Shown: positions 1 through 6,028 of the stretch, one piece after another
Position numbering within the stretch: position 1 is the stretch's first letter
Layout: the number at the start of each line of letters is the position of its first letter
Assembly: GCA_900757695.1 (NCBI GenBank)
Contig: CAAEOU010000050.1
Span: 1-8,359, forward strand
Source: an uncultured Oscillospiraceae bacterium
GTDB lineage: Bacteria; Bacillota_A; Clostridia; Oscillospirales; Oscillospiraceae
DNA: 8,359 bases
Direction: 5' to 3'
Notes under the pieces: model-generated
Told to the model about the DNA's origin: nothing
Databases searched by the model: none
Seen by the model: only the letters and a program-made list of their open reading frames with translations
Program-made: the position numbers and the translations under genes

Positions 1-767
1 ATGGGCAGGGCATTGGCTACGGTCTCCGTGGTAAGACCCACCAGATCCGGATTGGTGCTAACGATCCGATGGACACCGATGACCTCACCCACCCGAACCT
101 TGACCTCCGGGGTGATGCTCCGCTGAGCGCAGTAGTCCAGAAACATTGCAGGTGTCTTGAAGTTCTTGTCAACCGTGACCATGGGAACCTTCTGAATCAT
201 CGGAAGCATATCCTCGGTAATGGTGTCCGTACCCAGACTGGAGAATGTTCTGCAGCGGTCGTTCACCACCAGGCACAGACGAACCGGGAACACAGGGATC
301 GCCTCATACTTTTCCGTATCCACAGGGCCAACATTGAATGCCAGCTCTACAGAGCCGTCATCCAGCGCCTGGTCACAGGGAATGGAGGGATACTCTGTCA
401 CAGAGATCTTGATATTGGAATGCAATTCTTCAAAATCCTGAATCACACCCACGGCAAACTCAGAAAGGCAGCCATAGACGCAGCCCAGACTGATGGTTTT
501 CATCACGGCCTTCTGACTGGCGAAAAATCGTTCGCACTCCTCCAGCTCAGACAGAATATTCCGCACATGATCCCTCAGAAATTCCCCCTCAGGGGTCAGA
601 ACCACGCCATTGGAATTCCGTTGAAAGAGCCTGCACGAGAACTCGTCCTCCAGCCGCATGATGGCCATGCTGAGTCCCTGAGGAGAGATATAGAGGTTTT
701 TGGCTGTCTTTGAAAAGCTGCCCCACTTGCAAATTCCATCGAAATACTTCAGCTGCTGAATATTCAA
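1..767 (-). CDS. LysR-family transcriptional regulator, C-terminus cut by window edge
   Basis: This is a DNA-binding regulator of the LysR family. Visible residues 1-60 form the winged helix-turn-helix: it opens MNIQQLKYF, has GSFSKTAKNLYISPQGLSMAI as the recognition region, and ends with the wing motif LTPEG. A linker helix follows (about 62-90), then a periplasmic-binding-protein-like effector domain starting near TISLGCVYG (91-99). 255 codons are visible; the family usually has about 290-300, so roughly 40 residues lie beyond the left edge. I chose the TTG at 767 because it gives the canonical LysR N-terminus and sits 10 bases after AGGGA; an in-frame GTG at 776 would be only about 2 bases from that site. 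The effector is unknown. LysR proteins commonly control nearby genes, so the hydrolase and the divergent DUF169-SDR-symporter operon are the natural targets. That is inference, since the regulator is not directly divergent from either. Confidence 0.93.
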   Translation of the reverse strand, partial: MNIQQLKYFDGICKWGSFSKTAKNLYISPQGLSMAIMRLEDEFSCRLFQRNSNGVVLTPEGEFLRDHVRNILSELEECERFFASQKAVMKTISLGCVYGCLSEFAVGVIQDFEELHSNIKISVTEYPSIPCDQALDDGSVELAFNVGPVDTEKYEAIPVFPVRLCLVVNDRCRTFSSLGTDTITEDMLPMIQKVPMVTVDKNFKTPAMFLDYCAQRSITPEVKVRVGEVIGVHRIVSTNPDLVGLTTETVANALP

Positions 768-814
768 GTGAATCACATCCCTTCGCAATAATTAAGAGCC
801 TAACAGTTTATCAT

Positions 815-843
815 ATTGTAACAGATTCTTCATGTTCTTTCAA
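815..843 (-). promoter_or_regulatory. Promoter of the LysR gene
   Basis: Read on the minus strand, TTGAAA (838-843) and TACAAT (815-820) are separated by exactly 17 bases, a good vegetative sigma70/sigmaA-type promoter. It lies about 40-50 bases upstream of the LysR start and downstream of the hydrolase terminator, so the regulator can be transcribed independently. Confidence 0.7.
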
Positions 844-849
844 CGAAAG
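837..849. promoter_or_regulatory. Small inverted repeat over the LysR -35, possible operator
   Basis: CTTTC-AAC-GAAAG is a perfect 5-bp inverted repeat with a 3-base centre, and it covers the -35 hexamer of the LysR promoter. LysR proteins often repress their own gene by binding near the promoter, so this could be an autoregulatory site. The arms are short and could occur by chance. Confidence 0.3.
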
Positions 850-885
850 TTTCACAAAACTGTTGATATTTCGTCGTTTTTTACA

Positions 886-921
886 AAAAGCTGCCTCATC
901 CGCGCAGATGAGGCAGCTTTT
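886..921 (-). terminator. Intrinsic terminator after the MBL hydrolase gene
   Basis: A perfect 15-bp stem (886-900 pairs with 907-921, core GCTGCCTCATC/GATGAGGCAGC) closes a 6-base loop. On the minus strand the stem runs into CTTTTT, then GTAAAAAA. It begins about 33 bases after the hydrolase stop codon and lies before the LysR promoter, so it ends the hydrolase transcript. The stem has A-runs on one side and T-runs on the other, so it could also act on plus-strand transcripts. Confidence 0.85.
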
Positions 922-953
922 CACTTATTTTATAATGTTATGGGGCGGAATCG

Positions 954-1847
954 TTACTCCTTCCATGCGGTGCGGAACTTCTGCCACTCAGGATCGGGGT
1001 CCTCGTTCCAAGCCCAGTCGCGGCCACCCTTGAATACCTCGGCATTCATTTCATTGCTGAGGATGTTCAACGTAGCGGTGGGGAAGCGCTTCGCCATGTG
1101 ATAGTAGAACTCGCCGGGGGTGGTGGTAGCAGCCAGCTCTTCTTCAGTGGCGATCAGATAGTCCTTGGTGAACTTCAGGCCGCTCTCATCCAGAGGAGTA
1201 CCCTCACGCATATGGCCGGGAATGACAACCTCGGGCTTCAGGTCATAGATGCCCTCAATGTCCTTGATCCACAGCTTCCGCTGTTCCTCGTTGACCTCGC
1301 AGGTAAAGGGATGGGCATCATTAAATACCACATCGCTGCACACTACGGTCTTGATGGAAGGGATCCATACGATGGTATTCCACATCAGGTCGCCCATGCA
1401 GCGGAGGATCTCCAGACGCTCACCCTCCAGTTCCATGTAGTCAGTGGTCAGGGGCTCCAGAGCATCACACTGCTTCCGGCAAAGGTTGGCTTCACCGATG
1501 ATCTCCGTCCATTCGTCCAGCTTGGGCTGATACTGATGGGAATACAGGGTACAGACAGGAGCCGGTGCGTAGCACTTGGCATTGGGGAAAACACTGTGAA
1601 TCTCGCCCATACCCCAATAGTGATCCGGATGGGCATGGGTGGAATAGATGGCCTTCAGCTCCAGTCCGGTCTCCAGTATTTCAGCGATCACCCGGTGGGC
1701 ATTGGCACGGGTCCATTGGCAGTCGATCAGAATGCACTCTTTTTTACCCATGACAATGACGCTGGTGACGTTAAAAGCATCCTCAGAGGACACAAATACC
1801 TTTGTGGCCAGCTTGTTTTCTCCGTGTCGAATGGTAATGGTCTGCAC
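954..1847 (-). CDS. Metallo-beta-lactamase-fold metallo-hydrolase
   Basis: A 297-residue cytoplasmic metal-dependent hydrolase; no signal peptide is visible. The metal-binding motif THAHPDH gives His71, His73, Asp75 and His76. Asp172 in CSDVVFN is the likely bridging aspartate, and His212 in PGHM the last metal histidine. The third histidine of the classical family (usually GH in the middle strand, before Asp172) is not seen; the matching stretch reads CMGDLMWNT (150-158). Related MBL subfamilies also depart from the consensus here, so this may be a subgroup trait. The fold acts on esters, lactones, thioesters and other substrates; the substrate here is unknown. The start is a GTG at 1847, placed 7 bases after a perfect AAGGAGG, which strongly supports it. 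The gene is transcribed alone from its own promoter, divergent from the DUF169-SDR-symporter operon, and probably serves the same pathway. Confidence 0.9.
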   Translation of the reverse strand: MQTITIRHGENKLATKVFVSSEDAFNVTSVIVMGKKECILIDCQWTRANAHRVIAEILETGLELKAIYSTHAHPDHYWGMGEIHSVFPNAKCYAPAPVCTLYSHQYQPKLDEWTEIIGEANLCRKQCDALEPLTTDYMELEGERLEILRCMGDLMWNTIVWIPSIKTVVCSDVVFNDAHPFTCEVNEEQRKLWIKDIEGIYDLKPEVVIPGHMREGTPLDESGLKFTKDYLIATEEELAATTTPGEFYYHMAKRFPTATLNILSNEMNAEVFKGGRDWAWNEDPDPEWQKFRTAWKE

Positions 1848-1885
1848 AAATATGCCTCCTTCTTAATATTTGTTTTGATGATTCA

Positions 1886-1914
1886 ATTATATACATTACA
1901 GCCTCAGGGGGCAA
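1886..1914 (-). promoter_or_regulatory. Promoter of the MBL hydrolase gene
   Basis: On the minus strand TTGCCC (1909-1914) and a perfect TATAAT (1886-1891) are 17 bases apart. Transcription would start near 1879, leaving a leader of about 30 bases before the GTG start. The -35 matches consensus at four of six bases, which fits a promoter that needs an activator. Confidence 0.65.
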
Positions 1915-1925
1915 TAAATCAAAAA

Positions 1926-1958
1926 TTGTGCGGCATCAAGTTTTCCTTGTAGCAACAA
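1926..1958. promoter_or_regulatory. Pair of TTG...CAA dyads, candidate LysR-type binding region
   Basis: Two short dyads lie between the divergent promoters: TTG-N8-CAA at 1926-1939 and TTGT-AGCA-ACAA at 1947-1958. Their centres are 20 bases apart, about two helical turns. Relative to the inferred hydrolase start they fall near -50 and -75, and relative to the rightward start near -75 and -95. This is where LysR dimers usually bind as a pair. The half-sites are short, so this is a candidate based on spacing and position only. Confidence 0.35.
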
Positions 1959-1989
1959 CTTATTGTGTCCCCCTTAAACAGACTCTTTA

Positions 1990-2018
1990 TTCCATGAGCC
2001 CACGTTGCACTGTATAAT
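1990..2018 (+). promoter_or_regulatory. Promoter of the DUF169-SDR-symporter operon
   Basis: A perfect TATAAT lies at 2013-2018. The best -35 at 17 bases spacing is TTCCAT (1990-1995), a weak match. A perfect -10 with a poor -35 is typical of promoters that depend on an activator such as a LysR protein. Transcription would start near 2025, giving a leader of about 65 bases. Confidence 0.6.
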
Positions 2019-2029
2019 CTAAATAGATT
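2016..2029. promoter_or_regulatory. 14-bp palindrome over the -10 and start site, possible operator
   Basis: AATCTA-AA-TAGATT is a perfect 6-bp inverted repeat with a 2-base centre. It overlaps the end of the -10 hexamer and the expected transcription start of the rightward operon. A protein bound here would block RNA polymerase. The sequence is AT-rich and short, so chance cannot be excluded, but its position is suggestive. Confidence 0.35.
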
Positions 2030-2090
2030 TAATGATCTTCAAAGCCGATTTTCGGTGTTTTCAACAAGGCAAAGCAAGGAGGATATAAAG

Positions 2091-2873
2091 ATGGATACTA
2101 GTCTGGATTACTCAGTGATCGACCAGTTGAACCTGTCTCTTCCGCCCATCGGTATCTTTTATGACCTGTTCCGTCCGGAAGGCATTCCGCCGCTGGAGCC
2201 TGGCGTTGAAAAGTCTCTGTGTGAGCTGCTTTGCTACGCCCAGGAGCGCAATACGCCCTTCTGCTTTTCCAAGGATCACCCGGAAACCTGCATTGGAAAG
2301 ATCATTCTGGGCATGGAGCAGTTTCCGCCCAGCGCAGAAAGCGGACAAATCGGGCAGCGTTTGGGGGTGTTTGACCAGCCCCGTTGCAACGGAAGGCTCT
2401 ACTCCTCCATCCATAAGCTCCGGACAGGCACAACAAATTTTGTGTCCTTTGTCCCCTACGGGCAACTGCAGCGTGTTCCCGATGTGCTGATCTTCACCGG
2501 AACCGCAGCACAGGTTGAACCGGTTATGCGCGCTGCCACCTACTCCACCGGAATCAATTATTCTTCGGAATGCACAGCAGTCATGGGCTGCTCCTGGTTT
2601 ATGGCAAAGCCCTATATGACCGGCGAAATCAACTTCGTGATCCCCGCCTTTATCCACGGCCCCCATGGTCGTCGTCTCTGGCCGGAGGATACGGTACTTG
2701 TTTCTGTTCCCTATCAGTGGATTCCGACGGTGATCCGGAATCTGGGCGAAATGCCCCTTCACCTGGCCGGACACAGAAGCAAGGATGCCTATTATGAGGA
2801 ATTTTCAGGGATCCTCGCTGCACTGGACGAGGAAACCAAAGAATTTAATAAAACACAGGAAAGGAAGCGCTGA
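2091..2873 (+). CDS. DUF169 family protein of unknown function
   Basis: A 260-residue soluble protein recognised as the uncharacterised DUF169 family. The family-like pattern includes PPIGIFYD near the N-terminus (18-25), a cluster of cysteines, FVPYGQLQRVPDVLIFTG (120-137) and a final VSVPYQWIPTVIRNLG (205-219). Cysteines 44, 48, 58 and 67 form a group, with further Cys99, Cys161 and Cys167. This spacing could hold a metal or iron-sulfur cluster, but no function is established for the family. The ATG at 2091 is 8 bases after a perfect AAGGAGG (2076-2082); an upstream in-frame ATG at 2055 lacks such a site and would sit just past the promoter. This is the first gene of the operon, and its TGA stop is one base before the SDR start, so the two are probably translationally coupled and may cooperate. 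The family assignment rests on remembered motifs. Confidence 0.88.
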   Translation: MDTSLDYSVIDQLNLSLPPIGIFYDLFRPEGIPPLEPGVEKSLCELLCYAQERNTPFCFSKDHPETCIGKIILGMEQFPPSAESGQIGQRLGVFDQPRCNGRLYSSIHKLRTGTTNFVSFVPYGQLQRVPDVLIFTGTAAQVEPVMRAATYSTGINYSSECTAVMGCSWFMAKPYMTGEINFVIPAFIHGPHGRRLWPEDTVLVSVPYQWIPTVIRNLGEMPLHLAGHRSKDAYYEEFSGILAALDEETKEFNKTQERKR

Positions 2874-2874
2874 A

Positions 2875-3669
2875 ATGATCCCTGCAATCAAAAACATGAA
2901 AAACGCATTTGATCTGACCGGCAAGAATGTGGTCATCACCGGAGGCAACCGTGGTTTGGGCCTTGGAATTGCCGAGGCAATGGCGCAAAGCGGCGCCAAT
3001 GTGGCAATTCTCTGCCGCGACAGTGCAAAAGCACAGGAGGCTCTGGAAACACTCCGCGCCTATGGCGGCAATCACATGGCCTTCAACTGCAACATCACAA
3101 ATCTGACCAGTGTCAACGAAACCGCGAAGCAGGTTGCCGAGCAGTTCGGTGGTGTGGATATTCTGGTGAACAACGCCGGCGTATCCTGCGTCAATGAACT
3201 TCTGGATATGGATGAGCAGCTCACTGACTGGTATAACGTGGTCAACACAGACCTCAACGGTACCGTTCACATGACCTATGCCTTCGGCAAACTCATGCGG
3301 GATGCCGGCAAGGGCGGTGCCATCATCAATATCGCCTCCAATGCGGCGTTTATTGTCAACAAGACCCAGGCCATGAGCCCCTACAGCAGCTCCAAGGCCG
3401 CCGTATGCCATTTCACTCACTGTATGGCAGTGGAACTCGGTAAGTACAACATTCGGGTCAATGCGATTGCGCCCGGCTTCTTCAATACCGAGCTTTCCAA
3501 GTTTATCCCCGCAGACCAGTTTGCCTATATCAACAACCAGATGCCTCTGGGGCGCTTCGGTGAACCCATTGAGGTGGGCGCGCTGGCGGTGTTCCTGGCA
3601 TCTCCCGCGGCTGCACAAATCACCGGTACCGTTCAGGTGATCGACGGTGGTTACATCCTCTCCTGCTAA
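2875..3669 (+). CDS. SDR family NAD(P)-dependent oxidoreductase
   Basis: A 264-residue classical short-chain dehydrogenase/reductase of full length. The Rossmann cofactor motif TGGNRGLG is at 22-29 and the structural NNAG at 99-102. The catalytic tetrad is Asn124, Ser155, Tyr170 and Lys174 (YSSSK). A PG motif follows at 200-201, and a C-terminal VIDGGY at 255-260 is typical of the subunit interface. Arg25 in the glycine loop and Arg48 after the second strand suggest a preference for NADP(H) over NAD(H); this is inference. The enzyme interconverts an alcohol and a ketone on an unknown substrate; homologues include gluconate, sorbose, 3-oxoacyl and hydroxysteroid dehydrogenases, and sequence alone does not choose between them. 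The ATG is one base after the DUF169 stop, with GGAAG 7 bases upstream. An alternative ATG at codon 8 exists but is less well placed. The next gene, a permease, lies 90 bases on, with no convincing terminator between. Confidence 0.93.
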   Translation: MIPAIKNMKNAFDLTGKNVVITGGNRGLGLGIAEAMAQSGANVAILCRDSAKAQEALETLRAYGGNHMAFNCNITNLTSVNETAKQVAEQFGGVDILVNNAGVSCVNELLDMDEQLTDWYNVVNTDLNGTVHMTYAFGKLMRDAGKGGAIINIASNAAFIVNKTQAMSPYSSSKAAVCHFTHCMAVELGKYNIRVNAIAPGFFNTELSKFIPADQFAYINNQMPLGRFGEPIEVGALAVFLASPAAAQITGTVQVIDGGYILSC

Positions 3670-3759
3670 AGGGTCAGGCTACCCGGCAGAAAAGGCAGGT
3701 GAAGGATTTATACATTCGCCCCGCAAATATGAAATCAAAAAGAAGAAAAGAGGGAAAAT

Positions 3760-5241
3760 ATGCATTTAAGTGTATTGGTGCTGACTGTCATCTTCGAGAT
3801 TATCATCATTGGCGGTGTTACGCTTGTACTGAATCGGCGCAGCACTTCCAGAGGAGATGACTTTGCAACCGCCAGCAGAAGCCTTCCTGCAATCGCCATT
3901 GCAGCCACACAGGCTCTGACCTGCCTCGGCGGCGGCCACATTATGGGTATGCCCGGCGCAGCCTCCGCCTTCGGTGTTGCTGCTCTTTGGTACCAGATCG
4001 CCAGCGGCATTATGATCGTGCTCATGATGTGCGTATCCGGCCCCTGGATTCGCCGTCTCGGCTTCTCCAACATCCCTGATATGTTCAGCAAGATGTTCGA
4101 CAAGCGCACCGGCATTCTGATCTCCGCATTCTGCTGCGCCAGCTGCTTCGGCGTGCTGACCTGCGAGCTGCAGGGCGTAGGCTCTGTCGTTTCCGCCATC
4201 ACCGGCTCCCCCATTGCTCTGGGCGTGCTCATCGGCGGTGTCATCGGCCTGCTGTACGTCATCTTCGGCGGCATGGAGCAGGTTGGCTGGGTCAACGTGT
4301 TCAATGCGATCTTCATGTATGTGGGCGTTTTCATCGCCATCCTGTACCTCAACGGCGTTATTGACGGCGGCTGGGTGAGCGTAAACGAGTACTACATCAA
4401 CAACGGCGAGCAGTGGAAGCTGGAGCTGTTCTCCAACGGCGAGACCTGGCGTGTATACATCATTGGCACTCTGGTTGCCGGTATGTTCAACCAGATGGTC
4501 GCCGGCCAGTCCGGTCAGATTTCCGCATCTGCCAAGAACGTTAAGACCCTCCGTCGTGCCGCTTTGTATGCTGTTCCCATGAACACCATTTTCGGTGCCA
4601 TGATGATTGCTCTGTACATGGGCACCAGCGTAATGCCCCAGTACACCAGCATCCCCGGCAGCCCCGGATTCCAGAACATGGCCATGATCGTTGGCGAGCT
4701 GCCTGTATGGCTCGCTGCATGGGTTCTGGCAGCATTTGCTGCGGCAATGCTCTCCACGGTTGCTGTTCAGCTGCTGACTCTGGCTACAATCTTTGTCCAG
4801 ACCATTTACTGCAACTACTGGAAGAAGGACGCTACCCCCAAGCAGCAGACCAAGTACATCCGGATCGTCATTCTGGTTGTCTTCCTGCTGGGCACCGGCA
4901 TGGGCGCAATCCTGCCCGAGGTTTCCGCTGCTATGACATGGCTCTTTGCATGGCTGCTGCCCGGCTGCTGGATGTTCATCTTCGGTATTTGGTGGAAACG
5001 CTCCAAGGCAGCTGCCTTCTGGTCTCTGCTGATCTGCGGCGTCTTCAACTGCATCTGGTCCTTCACCAGCCTGCCTGCGCTGGTTCATCTGGAGGGCAAC
5101 AACAACTCCATCGGTCTTCTGGTGGTATCCATCTTGGTATACGTTGTGATTGCTGCACTGGATAAGAACGCAGAGGGTCCCTTCAAGAAGAAGTATATCG
5201 AAAACCGCAACGCCTGCGTTGCTGATGACCTTGTGAAGTAA
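3760..5241 (+). CDS. Sodium:solute symporter (SSS) family permease
   Basis: A 493-residue inner-membrane protein of usual SSS length, with about 13 hydrophobic segments. It imports a small organic solute using the sodium gradient. The N-terminal helix (4-24) is followed by a short polar loop and the conserved first core helix with GGGHIMGMPGAAS (57-69). The segment after it, WYQIASG (77-83), is typical. GGMEQVGWVNVFNA (170-183) matches the SSS signature region, GMFNQ (241-245) a conserved loop, and AAAMLSTVAVQLL (327-339) carries Ser332 and Thr333, matching the sodium-site serine/threonine of the proline carrier PutP. Aligned on MG-PGA, the position of PutP Asp55 appears to be Cys55, so ion coupling may differ. 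The ATG follows GAGGG by 5 bases, a weaker site than those of the small genes downstream. The substrate is unknown. Three small membrane-protein genes follow closely and may encode its partners. Confidence 0.92.
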   Translation: MHLSVLVLTVIFEIIIIGGVTLVLNRRSTSRGDDFATASRSLPAIAIAATQALTCLGGGHIMGMPGAASAFGVAALWYQIASGIMIVLMMCVSGPWIRRLGFSNIPDMFSKMFDKRTGILISAFCCASCFGVLTCELQGVGSVVSAITGSPIALGVLIGGVIGLLYVIFGGMEQVGWVNVFNAIFMYVGVFIAILYLNGVIDGGWVSVNEYYINNGEQWKLELFSNGETWRVYIIGTLVAGMFNQMVAGQSGQISASAKNVKTLRRAALYAVPMNTIFGAMMIALYMGTSVMPQYTSIPGSPGFQNMAMIVGELPVWLAAWVLAAFAAAMLSTVAVQLLTLATIFVQTIYCNYWKKDATPKQQTKYIRIVILVVFLLGTGMGAILPEVSAAMTWLFAWLLPGCWMFIFGIWWKRSKAAAFWSLLICGVFNCIWSFTSLPALVHLEGNNNSIGLLVVSILVYVVIAALDKNAEGPFKKKYIENRNACVADDLVK

Positions 5242-5255
5242 AGGAGGAACTGAAT

Positions 5256-5387
5256 ATGGAAATCATCAATGATTTTTCCTTCCTGGCGCCCTATATGATT
5301 AAGTCCGTGATTCTGTTCCTGGTGATCGGACTGTCCAGTATCGTGGTAAACAAAACCAGCTTTTCCGTACCGGAAGACGATGAATAA
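5256..5387 (+). CDS. 43-residue single-span membrane protein, putative symporter accessory subunit
   Basis: A short gene starting 14 bases after the symporter stop, with an AAGGAGG site that begins inside the stop codon of the symporter. The product begins MEIINDFSF, has one hydrophobic span at about residues 11-31 (APYMIKSVILFLVIGLSSIV) and ends in an acidic tail PEDDE. It has no enzymatic motif. Its strong ribosome binding site and position make it very likely translated. Small single-span proteins next to SSS and NSS carriers are known as accessory subunits, for example MetS with MetP; I recall some being annotated as symporter small accessory proteins. That this protein binds the symporter is inference. 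I do not recognise a named family for it. Confidence 0.75.
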   Translation: MEIINDFSFLAPYMIKSVILFLVIGLSSIVVNKTSFSVPEDDE

Positions 5388-5399
5388 GGAGGTCATACT

Positions 5400-5516
5400 A
5401 TGAGTCCCGAAGTCGCCAGCGCTATCTGGGAGGCATCCGTTATTCTGGTGATCGTCATCATCGCCGGGTTGTCCTTCTACGGTGAATACAAGGAGAAAAA
5501 AGCCAACAAAAAGTAA
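5400..5516 (+). CDS. 38-residue single-span membrane protein, putative symporter accessory subunit
   Basis: The second small gene, 12 bases after the previous stop; its AAGGAGG site overlaps the TAA of the preceding gene. The protein begins MSPEVASAIWEA, has one strongly hydrophobic span at about 13-27 (SVILVIVIIAGLSFY) and ends in a very basic tail, KEKKANKK. The charge pattern predicts the N-terminus outside and the C-terminus in the cytoplasm. The length and the MSPE start recall the small subunits of other sodium-coupled carriers (MetS type), but there is no firm family match. A spurious open frame is unlikely: it has a perfect ribosome binding site, a clean membrane span and a conserved-looking layout. 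Its partner is presumably the symporter encoded just upstream. Confidence 0.75.
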   Translation: MSPEVASAIWEASVILVIVIIAGLSFYGEYKEKKANKK

Positions 5517-5555
5517 TCGGAATATATCCGATACAATATCAAGGAAGTCTGCGCT

Positions 5556-5807
5556 ATGGGTTTTATGGTAAATTTTTCACAGCAGCCGGTCATGTCCGTA
5601 TTCTTTCTGCTGATTGGGATATATCTGGTCTTTTGGGTATTTATTTCCGTTGTCATTACGGTAAGCAAGCGTGCCCGGGAGTATTTTTCCAGCTTCTTTC
5701 CCCAGTGGTTTGGGAGATCCGGCCGTCCCTTCACGAAGCGCGAAAGGATCGGAGCTGGTTTTCAGGCAGTCACAGTAGGGATTATCGTACTGGTGCTGCT
5801 TCTGTGA
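5556..5807 (+). CDS. 83-residue two-span membrane protein of unknown function
   Basis: The last gene of the operon, 39 bases after the 38-residue gene, with GGAAG 8 bases before its ATG. A first hydrophobic span covers about 13-36 (rich in F, I, V). A basic cytoplasmic loop follows (38-65, with Lys38, Arg39, Arg41, Arg54, Arg57, Lys61, Arg62, Arg64), then a second span from about 69 to the last residue. The protein ends inside this hydrophobic stretch (VLVLLL) with no tail, and the charge pattern puts both ends outside. The size and two-span form resemble the small YhdT/YjcH-like proteins next to PanF and ActP symporters, but I see no sequence match I trust. It is probably the third small partner of the symporter. 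No hydrolase, transport or binding motif is visible. Confidence 0.75.
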   Translation: MGFMVNFSQQPVMSVFFLLIGIYLVFWVFISVVITVSKRAREYFSSFFPQWFGRSGRPFTKRERIGAGFQAVTVGIIVLVLLL

Positions 5808-5857
5808 CGCTGTAAAAGAGCTTCCGCAAGATCTTTGATTCCCGAATTACGACAGTC

Positions 5858-5888
5858 ATCGCCGCCGACCGGATAGGTCGGCGGCGAT
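5858..5888 (+). terminator. GC-rich hairpin ending the DUF169-SDR-symporter operon
   Basis: A perfect 13-bp stem (5858-5870 with 5876-5888, core CGCCGCCGACC/GGTCGGCGGCG) closes a GGATA loop about 50 bases after the last small gene. The following bases, ATTGTCC, are not a proper T-run. It could therefore be a weak or Rho-assisted terminator or a 3'-end stabiliser rather than a classical one. Confidence 0.6.
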
Positions 5889-5978
5889 ATTGTCCTGTGA
5901 ATGGGCGGCAATGCCGGGGTGAGAGAAGGGGAACTGTTCCGCTGTGCCCGGGATATCACAAACAGCAGCATCAACGCG

Positions 5979-6025
5979 AAAAAATTCACCGCGCAAAGGG
6001 TTATGACGCCCCTCTGCGCGGTGAA
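5979..6025 (-). terminator. Intrinsic terminator of the nfnA-nfnB operon
   Basis: On the minus strand an 11-bp stem, TTCACCGCGCA/TGCGCGGTGAA (5985-5995 with 6015-6025), starts 3 bases after the nfnB stop codon. The loop can pair further through AGGG/CCCT (5997-6000 with 6010-6013). It is followed by six T residues (plus-strand A-run 5979-5984), a classical intrinsic terminator. Confidence 0.88.
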
Positions 6026-6028
6026 TGC

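Noticed and set aside
69..713. A 214-residue plus-strand open frame
   Set aside because: It is antisense to the LysR gene, whose DNA-binding motif and promoter are clear.
3670..3759. Possible attenuator or terminator between the SDR and symporter genes
   Set aside because: The only pairing is a 6-bp stem with a GU pair (GGTGAA/TTCGCC) and no T-run; read-through into the symporter is more likely.
3766..5088. A 440-residue minus-strand open frame opposite the symporter
   Set aside because: It is a polar, histidine-, alanine- and asparagine-rich product with no domain, mirroring the hydrophobic codons of the real permease gene.
5762..5989. A 75-residue minus-strand frame with a hydrophobic start
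   Set aside because: It begins inside the nfnB terminator, runs through the operon-end hairpin and has no good ribosome binding site.
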